Of a stretch of 64,000 nt of DNA, positions 11,165 through 22,800 are shown one piece after another; positions within the stretch are counted from its first letter, which is position 1, and each line of letters starts with the position of its first letter. Made by a program: the position numbers and the translations under genes. This DNA comes from Zarea fungicola (taxonomy: Eukaryota; Ascomycota; Sordariomycetes; Hypocreales; Cordycipitaceae). The stretch is from positions 1 to 64,000 of the forward strand of contig FWCC01000191.1 of assembly GCA_900169235.1 (NCBI GenBank), in the 5' to 3' direction. Under the pieces are notes generated by a model. It was not told the DNA's origin and ran no database searches. It saw only the letters and a program-made list of their open reading frames with translations.

Positions 11165-14100
11165 ATGGCGAACCCAGTGGGCGAGGACGGCTGGCTTGCG
11201 TACCTCGAGGAAGCCGCGCGTAATGCTACTGATCTAGAACAAAGCGTCGGAGTAATCGAGGTATACAAAAAGGCACTACATGAGGAGCCCGGAAGCCTGC
11301 GCATCTGGTCGGCATACTGCGAGTATTTCTGGTCGCTCCGAGAGAATGGCAGCGAGTCTGGCTGGTCCGACGAAGAAAAAGCGATCGGACAAGAACTATT
11401 TTCACTGGAATCAGCATTTGAACTATGGCAACAGGGATACGAAGCCGTCAAGTACCGGATTGGAGATAGCCATCTGCTCTGGGACCGATGGATTACCCTT
11501 GCAAAGGAGCAGCTCGATACAGACAAACAGCCCAAGACGATACAAACCATCGCAAACGAGTACAAGAACCGCCTCACAACCCCGCACATTAAATGGGAGG
11601 AGACCTCGCAGGCATATTCCAGCTTCCTGTCAGAGTACGACGAGGACGCCTGGGAGAGCTCGATGAAACAGGCCACATCGACCGCTCAAGAGACGAAAGC
11701 CGCCGTCGCTGCACGAGATCCATTTGAAACAAAGCTCAGCCAGGCTGCAAGACAGGGCAGCCCAGAGCTGCAACAACAAATATTGCTAGAGTACCTGGAT
11801 TGGGAAACCGCGCAAAGCTGGAGAGACGACGACAGTGCGCAGCGAGCTGCCGATCTTTGCTCCGCACTCCATGACAGAGCGCTTACCGGCATATTTGCGT
11901 TCAACGAAGCAGTCTGGTTCGGATATATATCATTCCTGTCGGCACGTCCTCAATTCCATTCGCTGGAGAAACGATTTGATGCTATACGCCGCGCGGTCCA
12001 GCACTGCCCATCCTCCGGGCGGCTTTGGGCCAGGTATATACTTTGCGGCGAAGAATCAAAGCTTTCGTTTGAGGAGATTGAATCCATCAAAGAAGCTGCC
12101 ATGGCTGATGATCAACTCTGTCCCAATGGCATGGATGACCTGATTACAATGTACCAGTCTTGGTGCGGCTATCTCAAACGCACAGCAATGGGCGCCGATG
12201 ATGACGACGCCGAGCTGGCAGATGTCGCCATCAAGTCCTGCCTCGAAGACATTAGAGCTACTGGTAAAAAGCTCTACGGCAAGGAATTCAAAGGAGACCC
12301 AAAGCTGAGGGTGGAACGAATCTATGTGCAGTTCCTTGCCGAGGTCAAGGGCGCCATTCCGCAGGCGAGAGCTTTGTGGAAGAAGCTATCCAACGTGCGC
12401 CTGTATGCGGACACGAGCGATTTTTGGATTCGCTACTACACCTGGGAAATGTCTGTTTTCTGGTCTGAGCTTCAGCAAAACCAAGGGCCCGGCTCAATCC
12501 CCTCTGACCGCATACCAGCAATCGCCACAGAGGTGCTGCAAAAGGCGTCCTTGCGACATACAATTGACTGGCCCGAAAAGATCTTTGAGATATATACACA
12601 ACACTGCAACGATTACGAATCCAACGAAACACTCCGGAAAGCCCTGGACAGCGTATATAGGGCCGAGAAGGGAGTGCAAAAACGCCGCCAGCGCGAGGAG
12701 CAAGAACAGGCTGCTGCGTACGCCGCATATTACTCGTCTACCGCAGAGGCGCAGCCCGGCCCTGCCGATGATCAAAATCTCAACAAACGAAAGCACGGCG
12801 CGTCGGCCGGCGAGGCTGAACAGGGATCTACAAAACGTCAGAAAAGCAAACAGGACGCGGCGGATGCGGATGCTGCGGCGGCAGATGCTGGGACTGCGGC
12901 TCAAACCAGTAAACGAGACCGTGAGAATTCCACGATCCTCATCTTCAATCTCCCTCCAGATACAACGCAGAGCAAGGTTCGACAGTACTTCAAGGACTAT
13001 GGGCACATCAAGAACTTTACCGCCTTTGTCAAGGAAGGCGACTCGATTACGGCACTGGTTGAGTTTGCATCGGCCGCAGAAGCAGAGTCGGCCCTGCTTC
13101 GAGACCAGAAATACTTTGGAGAGCGGCAGATTCAAGTAGGATCGGGCCAAGATTTGACAGTTTATGTTGCCAACTATCCGCCAGCAGCTGACAAGAAGTA
13201 TATCCGCGAGCTTTTTCACGACTGTGGCCAGCTGCTCAGCATTCGATGGCCCAGTTTAAAGGTAAATGCGCATCGTCGATTCTGCTACGTCTCATTCCGA
13301 GACCAAGCAGCAGCAGCCAAGGCTGTCGAGAAGGAGGGAAAGCTTCTAGAAGGCAAATACAAACTGCTGTCCAAGCTGTCTGACCCTGGACATAAAAAGG
13401 AACGGGAGGGCGCAGTCGCAGAAGGCCGCGAGGTGCATGTTGCAAACCTGGATAGCAGTGTTGCAGAAGGCGACATCAAAGACATTTTTTCGAAATACGG
13501 AAAAGTGATGCGAGTCAACATCCCCCGAGGCATCTCTGGAAAATCAAAGGGATTCTGTTTCCTCGATTTCGAGACCAAAGAACAAGCAGAAAAGGCAGTG
13601 TCCGAGTTGAACAACACCAAATTCCGCCATCAGATCTTGCAAGTCTCGTTGTCCAAGGTCTCCAAAGTCAAGACAACGGCAAAGAGTACGACAGTAGATG
13701 CCGATGGAGATTCCACAATGGAGGGTGGTGCAGAGGGTATTACCGCACGTACCATAGCCCTGCTTGGCTTGCCTGATACCGTCAATGATGCTCGAGTCCG
13801 AAAGCTGGTGGAGCCTTTTGGTCCCGTCGTTCGATTGGTAATGCAGCCAATGCATGGCGGTGCGGTGATTGAGTTTACGGACGCGGCCGGTGCTGGCAGG
13901 GCAGCCCTCGAGCTCAATAGTATGGAATATGATGGCTACACCCTGCGTACGGGGTCTCCGGAAGACCTTCGGCGGGCGAGAGCAGAGCGAGGCGACGGCC
14001 AATCCGTGCCAAAACCAAAGGACAACCCCAAGGTAGCAGCACCAGCCAGCACGAGCTTCATGCCCGCACCGAGTGGCATACGACGACCTACAGCACCCAG

Positions 14101-14266
14101 ATCAGGACCTAGACGTGGACTGGGATTTGCGCCACGAAAAGCAGTGAGCGCCAATTCAGATGTAAAGGATCCGGCAGGACCACAGAAGAGCAACGCGGAT
14201 TTCAAAGCCATGTTTCTTGCAAGCGGCCAGGGAGATGCTGGCAACAATGCAAAGACGGACGGTTAA
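11165..14266 (+). CDS. prp24: U4/U6 snRNA-annealing splicing factor Prp24 (SART3-like)
   Basis: Single exon, 1033 residues. The N-terminal half is built of HAT (half-TPR) helices, for example LWDRWITLAKEQL and the ARALWKKLSNVRLYAD region. A charged linker with nuclear-localisation-like KRK/KRQK runs follows, then four RRMs at about residues 588-660, 664-745, 755-830 and 860-930. RRM3 has canonical RNP motifs (EVHVANL, KGFCFLDF). The C-terminus carries RRGLGFAPRKA near residues 981-992, the short Lsm-interaction motif found in Prp24 and SART3. The combination of HAT repeats, RRMs and the Lsm motif resembles human SART3 more than the HAT-less budding yeast Prp24. It recycles U4/U6 snRNP in the nucleus. 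It is convergent with the DExH helicase, only 152 bp away. Confidence 0.93.
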   Translation: MANPVGEDGWLAYLEEAARNATDLEQSVGVIEVYKKALHEEPGSLRIWSAYCEYFWSLRENGSESGWSDEEKAIGQELFSLESAFELWQQGYEAVKYRIGDSHLLWDRWITLAKEQLDTDKQPKTIQTIANEYKNRLTTPHIKWEETSQAYSSFLSEYDEDAWESSMKQATSTAQETKAAVAARDPFETKLSQAARQGSPELQQQILLEYLDWETAQSWRDDDSAQRAADLCSALHDRALTGIFAFNEAVWFGYISFLSARPQFHSLEKRFDAIRRAVQHCPSSGRLWARYILCGEESKLSFEEIESIKEAAMADDQLCPNGMDDLITMYQSWCGYLKRTAMGADDDDAELADVAIKSCLEDIRATGKKLYGKEFKGDPKLRVERIYVQFLAEVKGAIPQARALWKKLSNVRLYADTSDFWIRYYTWEMSVFWSELQQNQGPGSIPSDRIPAIATEVLQKASLRHTIDWPEKIFEIYTQHCNDYESNETLRKALDSVYRAEKGVQKRRQREEQEQAAAYAAYYSSTAEAQPGPADDQNLNKRKHGASAGEAEQGSTKRQKSKQDAADADAAAADAGTAAQTSKRDRENSTILIFNLPPDTTQSKVRQYFKDYGHIKNFTAFVKEGDSITALVEFASAAEAESALLRDQKYFGERQIQVGSGQDLTVYVANYPPAADKKYIRELFHDCGQLLSIRWPSLKVNAHRRFCYVSFRDQAAAAKAVEKEGKLLEGKYKLLSKLSDPGHKKEREGAVAEGREVHVANLDSSVAEGDIKDIFSKYGKVMRVNIPRGISGKSKGFCFLDFETKEQAEKAVSELNNTKFRHQILQVSLSKVSKVKTTAKSTTVDADGDSTMEGGAEGITARTIALLGLPDTVNDARVRKLVEPFGPVVRLVMQPMHGGAVIEFTDAAGAGRAALELNSMEYDGYTLRTGSPEDLRRARAERGDGQSVPKPKDNPKVAAPASTSFMPAPSGIRRPTAPRSGPRRGLGFAPRKAVSANSDVKDPAGPQKSNADFKAMFLASGQGDAGNNAKTDG

Positions 14267-14418
14267 AAATGCTAGTGATTTGTACGTTGTATAGCAGTAG
14301 TCATGTAACAATTCTGGCCAGCAGATGGTCAAGCCTATTCTATAACCCATGCAGGCCCTTTGCCGGAGTTTCATTGGTGACACCCCGATCCATTCATCGG
14401 TTGTAGCTATCTGATATG

Positions 14419-17400
14419 TTATGTCTTAAGCCCAATTGATTTTTCTTGGTTGAAATCTTGGGTAAACAACCGCTGCCAAACATCAAGCCACTTTTCGTGT
14501 TGAGCGGTAGGAAGTTTCCCAGGCTGCTTAAAGGACCGCGTAAGAAGCTCCCTCAACCGTGTGCGGAGGACTTTGATTGCGAGTAGCGTCTTCCAATCAG
14601 GGGCTGCGAAACGGCCTCTGTTGCCATCCAAAACGATGACACCAGCAAACATCTATAACTGTTAGCTCTGGAGGTCATGTTGATGAGTGCATAGATATAC
14701 GGCTTACATCGATGCGGACATCTCCGCAGAGAAGGGCAATCGCAAACGGGTCAGTGGCCGTCGTTTCGTGAGCACGGTAGACTCTAGGTGACATTAGTAC
14801 AAATCTCAAGGCCAGACCGTAGATGACTCACGATTTGGATTGCATAATGTGGTAGTATGATAGCCATTTCAAGTCAAAATGGCCGCGATTGACTGAGGAA
14901 GGGTGTATGCTGATGGACTGATTATTGCCAATGTTTCGCATTCCCTTCATCCCAGGCATGTCCCGTACCAGGAGCTTGGGGTAAAAGCTCCAGGCAACAA
15001 TGGAAGCCGACACCACATCGTTGTCGCTGTGCATGTTGACTCGGCCAGGAATGTCGAAAAACTGCTGTCGGCGACCTCTTCCCCCGGAAAACCGCTGCCG
15101 CGCCAGTGCCTTTCGTTCCTCGTCGGTGAGTGGCAAGAAGCCAGAATCTGCCAATGACACCAGCAGCTGGCCCTTTAAATCCTCAATGTTTGACAGGGTC
15201 TGCTGGCTCAGGAAATTCTTGCGGCAAAACTGCATTTCCTTTCCTATGCCGCTATTGGACTGGCATGTCTTTTTCCAACCCAAGTACGCGTTGTAGACGG
15301 TGAGCAGGTCGGAATCAGCCCTTCGGAAGGCCGCCCGCGCATTGTCTGCCTGCGCTCGTTGTCCAAAGGGGGCCGAAAACGGCGACTTGGACGAGAGGAT
15401 GGCAGCCAATGTGAGCGCCATATCCAGACATTTGAAGACGGTTCCAAAGAGAATTAGCTTGCCAAGGAAGACGTCCAGCGGGAGACGGGCAAGCTGGTGA
15501 CCCAGCGGGGTGAGCTCTTCGCCTGAGGTCAAGGCCCGTACGTCAACCAGAGCATCAATGGCTCGGCGGATATTCTTCGCAGAGGGCGGGTCTAGTGCGC
15601 CACCCAGTGTGTCTTCGATACCGCCAATTTTACAAATCTTGACTCGAATCGCCAAGTCTTGCAGGGACAAACGAAGCATCTCTGGAGTTTGCTGGTCGCT
15701 CATGAGATTGTTATGCCGATACTGTGTAAACATGTGGAAGCAGAGACCTTTCTGAACACGGCCCGCTCGACCTCGCCTCTGCTTTGCATTGGCCCGCGAG
15801 ATGAACGTATCTATAAGCCTCGAAAGCTGCCTTCGCTCGTCGAATCTCATTTCCCGATGTTTTCCAGTATCAATGACGCACGTCACGTCTGGAATGGTGA
15901 TGCCGGTTTCCGCAATGTTGGTTGCCAGAACAATCTTTCGAATCCCAGGAGGCGGGACCAAGAAAGCCGATTCTTGGTCATCCGTAGCAATGGTCGAGTG
16001 CAGTGGGTATACCAGCCACTCTTTCGCAAATCGTGGATCGCCAAGGAGCATGTCGTTTAGTGTTCGAATTTCAGCAATACCAGGCAGAAAAACCAGAATG
16101 GCGTTGCTGTAGGTCTGCAGGTCCTCGTCCGTGGCAATCCGTGCGATAAGCTGAACAATCAGATCAAACTCAATCTGATACTCATCGAGCTGAGAGAGCG
16201 TATTGCGTGTTTTTGGCGAATACGCGGCAAGAGACTGTGATGTATCACTCTTTGGGGCGTCTGCATCTACCTCACCTCCATCGTCATCTAAATCCACCAT
16301 TTTGTCACCCGCTGCGTGCGGCGGCGTATAGTTGGTGAGCTCGATAGCATCCTCGAGGTAGCGGACCTCGACTGGGAACGTCCGACCGGGGACGTTGAGA
16401 ACGGGGGCACCACCCAGGTATGCAGAGAAGCGATCGGCATCCACGGTTGCAGACATGAGAACGACCTTGAGATCCTTTCTCTGTGTCATGAGGCGCTTCA
16501 GGACAATGAGCAAAAAGTCGCTGTCAATGGAACGCTCATGGACTTCGTCCAGAACCAAGTGGGTGACTTCCTTCAAATCATTCGAGCCCTCTAACATGCG
16601 CATGACAATACCAATTGTTGCATATATGAGTCTCGTTTCTTTCGTCACGTTTGCCTCGAGTCGAATGGAATAGCCGACCAACGATCGGTTAGTGCCTACA
16701 TCGTTTCGATTCTCGCCCAGCTCTTCACTGACTCGTCGAGCGAGTGAGATGGCGGAAATTCGGCGTGGTTCAGTGCAGTAAATTTTGCAGTGTTTTCCGT
16801 TGGCGAGTTCATGTTCAAGAAGAAACGACGGAACTTGAGTACTCTTGCCACTGTGCAGGCGTTAGCAGGGCCGATGTGTCCGTAAACGCCAAGCAGAAAT
16901 GCTTACCATCCAGTCTCACCACATACAATGACAACCTGATTGGCGGCCACAGCTGCTAGCACCTGCGATCGAAAATTCCACATAGGGAGTTGCATGCGAG
17001 AAGCCTAGCAACAGTCAGTGAAATTCGAGGTCATGACCATGGTCACCTACCAGCATGGACTGGAATTTTGAGGTACTGGATTTATCAGCCCATATCTTGC
17101 GCAGCAAATCGGCATTGCCGTTGCTTTGCTTTGTGCGGTTGATTCCATCAGTCGCTTCAGACTGTTGCCTGGCAGTCCCACGGCCGCGAAACGCGCCTTG
17201 GATAATCACACCATCTTCTAGTTCCTGATCAAGCCTTTCCCGTACTAGACTTCGTAAATCTCGGACGATTGCTCGATCGGCTGCATCTGTATGACTCTTC
17301 TTGGCCTCGGCCAACTCTGACCAGACGTCTTTCCAGACGGGCGGCAGCCTGAGATTTACCTTTTCCTCTCTCGTGTTGGTGCTGAAAATATGGAAAAGTG

Positions 17401-19055
17401 CCACCGTTGCTATATAAGCCTCGGACTGTTTCGCATCGGGGGTAGAAACCCCGGCCATGGAGAAGAAAAACTGGGTTGGGAGGAGATGTGTCGTCACATC
17501 AGGCGAAGAAATAGGTAGAGGCAGCTCTTGAGCCTTGTTCCAAGAAATAGCCAAGGACTGTTGACTCGAAAACGAAGCGTCAGAAACGACTTTGTATTGA
17601 ATTTTGACCGCCGCATCCCTGTCGCGCGTTAGATCGGTGCATTCATGGAAGATTGGGCGACTTGCCTTGACCGACATGCCTCTTCCAGTATTCGCCGCGG
17701 GCCTACTCCAGTCCATTTCCCAAAGTCTCTGATGACCAACTTTACACCATCAGTGCCAGTAATGACAGTCTGCGATTTCCCCGTGGCTGGATCTATTTCG
17801 GTTTGTGGTAGAGAATCGAACAAGCCGCCCAGATCGTCCATTTCCTCACCTTGAGCAAGTATCTCAGCCGCAATACGCTCAGCCTCGTCATTGACGTCTT
17901 GCTTGGGTTGTACGGGTTCCGTCGGCTCCCTCGCCTCGGTTTGCCTTCTGGCGGCAAATTGTTGTTCCAGCGTTATCCTCTTCTCACGCCACTGCAGGTC
18001 AGCAGCCATCTTATCAAACAAGACGTCGTTCTCAATCATGTAAATTTTCGCTTCGAGCTTTGCCATTGCCATTGCATCGCTTGCTTCCTCGTTCCGTACA
18101 AGCCCCAAGAGCTTCGTTTTGCTGCTAATGTATTCGGGAATCAGGTCGTCAGGTTCAATGTCGCTATCGCATGTGACGGCGGTCTTTTTCGCTGGCGACA
18201 CATTTTTCCAATCTCGTCCGTCCGCAATTTTACTTGGCTGACGATGCCCTGGTTTTGGAGTAGCCGATCTTGAAGGAACAGGGCTATCGCTCGGGGTCTC
18301 GCCTAGAAAGAATTAGTCATTGAAATCATTGATTGTGAATTTGTAATACCTTTTGCGGGTGCCTTTGGTTTGCTTTCGTAAGGCGGCAGCTCGCTCACGT
18401 CACATTCCCGAGCTAGCCAGTCCAGAGACTCTTCTAGTCCCCAGATCAAATCCTTGCCGGGAGCTGAGATATTCGGAGAAATGTCGAGAATGTATTTTAT
18501 AGCTGCCCCGACTCGGGCGTCCTGGAAGCCTGAAGACTGCAACGTCAGCCGCAGCGTCCACAGGCGGGCAACCATTTCCTCTTCAGAGGGCATCTTGGCA
18601 GCGGTGTGGCTTTCCGCAGACAGGTTAGAGACGGAGAATCGAGTCTCTCCGGAAATGAGATCCTGAATATGGTCCATGACCTCGGTATTGAACCATTTTA
18701 CGCTGTTTAGCGATTCGGCCTGGCCGCGAAGTAGTCGGCGATCCGTTTCTAGTCGGCTACGTTGCCGCGCACCATCGCGTTTGCATTTTTGCGAGATCTT
18801 CTCCACAAGCAGCTGAAGCTCAGATTCTTCCAGCTGTTTTTCAAACTCCTCGGCGCTCAATTGTTTGTCTTGCGTGGCGCCGTTGGATCTGGCTTCATCT
18901 GGGTTGGATGGAGGGGCATCTTTTTTATCGAGAGGGGCGGCGGGTGTTGATTCCGGTTCTGTAGCTTCAGGTCTTGGCTTTGCTGCTATCGAGGTTGTTG
19001 CAAAGCCTCGGGCTGGGTTAGCAGCTGGCTTCTTCTTCTTTTTATTGCCCGCCAT
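14419..19055 (-). CDS. DExH-box RNA helicase, DHX29/YLR419W family
   Basis: Seven exons: 19055-18350, 18302-17666, 17618-17051, 17004-16907, 16850-14832, 14783-14708 and 14652-14419. They give 1445 residues. Helicase motifs are in order: GETGCGKST (about 666-674, split by an intron), TEPRRISA, DEVH (771-774), SAT, ATNIAETGITIPD and QRRGRAGR, followed by the HA2 and OB-fold regions. A long N-terminal part has a Lys-rich start, Glu-rich helices and a dsRBD-like block (LLPTQFFFSMAGVSTPDA). This is the DHX29/DHX57/yeast YLR419W group. DHX29 binds the 40S subunit and helps scanning through structured leaders; the role in fungi is inferred. Intron 2 (17619-17665) has a GC donor. Divergent from GCN1. 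Confidence 0.92.
17619..17665 (-). other. GC-AG intron
   Basis: This 47-bp intron of the helicase gene starts with GCAAGT instead of GTAAGT, has an ATCTAAC branch-like element and ends in CAG. Splicing here is required to keep the frame, because the unspliced frame reaches a stop within the intron. GC donors with an otherwise perfect consensus are the usual form of this minority class. Confidence 0.85.
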
Positions 19056-19857
19056 TCTCGGGCATAGATGCGTGGTTGAAGAAGCGCTGCGTGGGGCAAC
19101 GCAGGATGGTGACTTGGTTGTAGCAAACCTAGGCCCGCAGATTCACCAATGCAATCCGTAGTAAGAGTTAGAAACTCTGCTAGGTGTGTTCACCGCATGA
19201 ATTTGCCGTTCTACAATCTACAATCCACAATTTCTCTACTACATCAGTAAAGAAGCATGTGGAATGACTTTCTATTGGAGATGGGGTCCTTGTTCAGCAT
19301 GCCCGAAACCATTAACAGCCAACAAGATGAGATGTTAGTCAAGATGAGATTTTAATCCCCAGGAGAATATGGTGGCACTAATGATAAGCAAAGGTAGCAA
19401 ATCAATGCCAGCAATACATCAACTTATGTGCTGTAAGTTGAGTCATACCGATCTGACCCGCCTACAGCCAGCAAACATTACCAATTAACATGCTTCATTA
19501 AAAGCCCTAATTAGGCAAACTTGCCCAGGCGTAAAGAGTTTCAAGAGAGCTTAAAGAGAGCTCAAGGAACAATTTCTTTGTACACAGGTATCTTGCTTAT
19601 TTTAGTTTATCAATTGCACATCTTAAATTTCACTTTTATTCTGTCTTGTGAACTAATTCTGCACTTGTCGTGGCGTTTGAGTCCTGTGGGCGGTGAAAAT
19701 CATCGACGTGGGGTTGTCTGTTTCTGCCCGAAAACACCATCCAAGCTCATTGCTGCAACAACCGATTGCGCAGCACAACAGCTACGGTTTTGGCTCCGCC
19801 TGTAACTTAATCGCCCCAGATGGTCTCGTAACTCTGTTCATACACAATTGTGCCGAG
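19056..19857. other. divergent promoter region, helicase / GCN1
   Basis: 802 bp lie between the divergent starts of the helicase and GCN1. The region is AT-rich around 19320-19650 and has no recognised gene or RNA. It presumably holds both promoters and the leader of GCN1. Confidence 0.5.
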
Positions 19858-22800
19858 ATGTCTGACTCACTTTCCAACGACGGAGGCGCTCCAGTTGGGT
19901 TTGACCTGGCCGAGACGGTCAGGATCCTGGCGTCGTCCTCCACCTCTGCCCGCGTTGCGCGCCTTCAGTTTCTTGACGAGGCAATTTCTCACAAAGGTAC
20001 GTCTTGTTGACGAAACAGCATGCATGTACTAACGTGTCTGCTAGAGCTGGATCCGAACGAAACCCGGGCCGTCGCCCAATCACTCTTTGCTACCGTTCCG
20101 TTTTACCAAGACCGCGAATCAAGACTGGCTGTACAGCGCTGCCTTGTATCGCTTACTGCGGGAGGCGAAGCTGATATTCTCCGCGCCATTGTCCAGAACC
20201 TGTATAGAGAGAGCCAGAAACAAGCTGTGGCCACGGCAACTGCGTTTGTGTGGGTGGAATGGTGCTCCATACTCATACAGCATCTCGCCGGAAGGCCTCA
20301 ATGGGACACATTTGGAAAAGAAATTCTCGCTTCAGACGCTGAGGTATTGGACAAATGTTTACAGCATCCACTTAAACACGGCATTGCACGATCCGCCCTG
20401 GTTGTAACTCGTCGAGCTTTTCGAAAGCTTTTTGGCGTTGACAATGGAAAAAAGGCTCTGGTAGACGCTGTTCAGCTGCTGACAGCAAAGGAAGCACGTC
20501 CAACGGCCAAGAATGCCTTGATTCTGGGTGTCATTGCTGGTGTCGTCGCCCGCTCATCCTTGCTCAAGGCATCGTTCGCGGCGTTGAGGCCGAAGTACTA
20601 CGAATTCTACACAAGAGAGATTATCGGCTCGCGTGTCGCCATACCTATTCATATTGCCGGGGGGCTGCGCGACTTTTTTGAATCCTTTTCGACACTCGAA
20701 GAGCTCAAGACCGAAATCATCCCCAACGTCGAAAAGGGACTTTTGCGATCTCCCGAGGTTATTTTGACCGGCGTTCTCGAGCCACTTATCAGCTCCCTAC
20801 CGAAAGATCTCGACATGTCGGAAATATTAGAAAAGAGCCTTCTGAAGCCGATTCTTTCAAACCTCAAATCTACCAATGCATCAATTCGCGACGCTTCTGT
20901 CAGAGTCTTTTGTGCGGCCATTGCCCACAGCTTCGATCCAGAGACTATGAACCGCACTGTTCAAGAAATATCTGGGCCTTTGAAAGCTGGCAAAGTCGCT
21001 TCGGCTGACCATCGCATACTTCACGCTTCCATGCTCGAAAGCATTCCTTTGTCTGCTTCAGCGGCTGAGGGGGTCGCTACGGCACTCGCAGCAGTCGCCT
21101 CCAAGGAAGGAAACGATGCAGCTCTTTCTGCAGAACTCCGAGCATTTGGTAGAGCCGTGGCTTTTATTCTCGAAAGCAATCAGCCAGTTCCCGCCACTGT
21201 CCGTGATACTCTGGTAAAGGGATTGTCAGATAAAAAGGTCACGGTCAAGAAACTGTGGCTCTTGAGCGCTGGGCAAATCCTGTGGAGCAACAAGGACTCG
21301 CCATCAGTGGCCAACTCAAGCTCATTCGTCTTGGCCCTGGCACCAAAACTGATAGAAGCTCTCGATGAAGTAGCAGCAAACCCTGCAACTGCTGCTCAGA
21401 GTGGATTAATAGTCGGGGCCTACATAACCGTGGCCATGCACGCAACACTAGAGGAGCAATACCGCAGCTCCGCATTAACGCAGCTATTGGCCAAAGCAGA
21501 TATCATCAACAAAGCACTGAGCATAACTGAGAAGCAACCAATTTTACTGAGTTCACGGATTTATAACAAGATTGTGATTGAAGAAGACTTACAATGGCTG
21601 CTTCGCGCGTTGTCTGCGGCTTCGAAAGATTTTACAGTCGAGACGAGCGAAGCAACGTCAATGGCATGGGCAGAAGCTATGCTCTACCTAATCTCTTCCA
21701 GCTCAATCCCGCCAACTGTGCAAAGAACTGCTGCACAAACCTTGTCCAAGCTCTACTTGCGGCGACCAGACCTCATTTCCGCCTGCATGATTGGTGGGCT
21801 GTGGAATGCCGTCGTGGATAGAAAAGATGGGAAGCACGAGAGTGCCAACCTTGCGAGAGTGCTCCGCTCAATCTCTCTCGATCCCTTGGAGCTGCCGATA
21901 AAAAACCGACCGCAAGTAAAGGATCAGCTTGAAGATCAAGCGTGCGCATTGATAGTCCTGGCGCGGCCTGAGCTTATCCCAAACTCGAACTGGATTGACA
22001 CTGTTATTCGCATGGGAGTTGATCCAGGCGATTTGGCGCGCAAGCATCGTGATACTCTGCTGGCAGAAATTGGTACCAGAGCAGCACCTGAACAGTTGCC
22101 CATAGTTAAGCAAGCCGCGTATAATGCAGCCGCAGAATTGTCTTTTGTGGCGCCAGACGCTGTTGTGCCTCGGCTTCTGGAACTGATTGGAAATGACTTG
22201 AATTCGGAAGGACTCCGCTCCATTGGCCCTCTTGAGATGGCCATCTCACGCACACCCGCAGGCACGTCGTTTGTTGATGTTCTTGGCAAAAAGACAAAAA
22301 TCAGTACACCGAGCAAGAAAAGTGCAGCCAGGGACATTTCCACCTGGGAGGAGGACGCACGAAAGCAAATTGAACAAAGGAAAACCCAGACCAAGAAACT
22401 GTCAGCCGAGGAGGCGTCGAAAGTGAATGCCCAGCTGAAAAAGGAAAACGAAATCCGAGAACATGTGCGCGCTGTGCAAACAAAGCTCACACGCGGCATC
22501 GGGATTATCGAGGCACTTGCTGCTGGTCCCCCAACAGACTCCGTTTTGTGGCTCGGCCGGTCCGTGAAGCTTTTGCTCGACGCCATTTCAGAGGGCGCGT
22601 CATCCGTTATTGGTGATGCTGTAGCAGTGGCTTTTTTGCGGTGTTCCGAGAAAATATCAGTACGGCTTGGTGCCATGCGGCCTTTTATTGGCGCGGCTAC
22701 CCTTCGCCTGCATGATGTGGTGCTCCCAGAGAGCTACTGCGAGGAGCCTTTGGAGGATTTAGTAACGCGAACACTTTACAGACTCAGATTCGCCGGTGAG

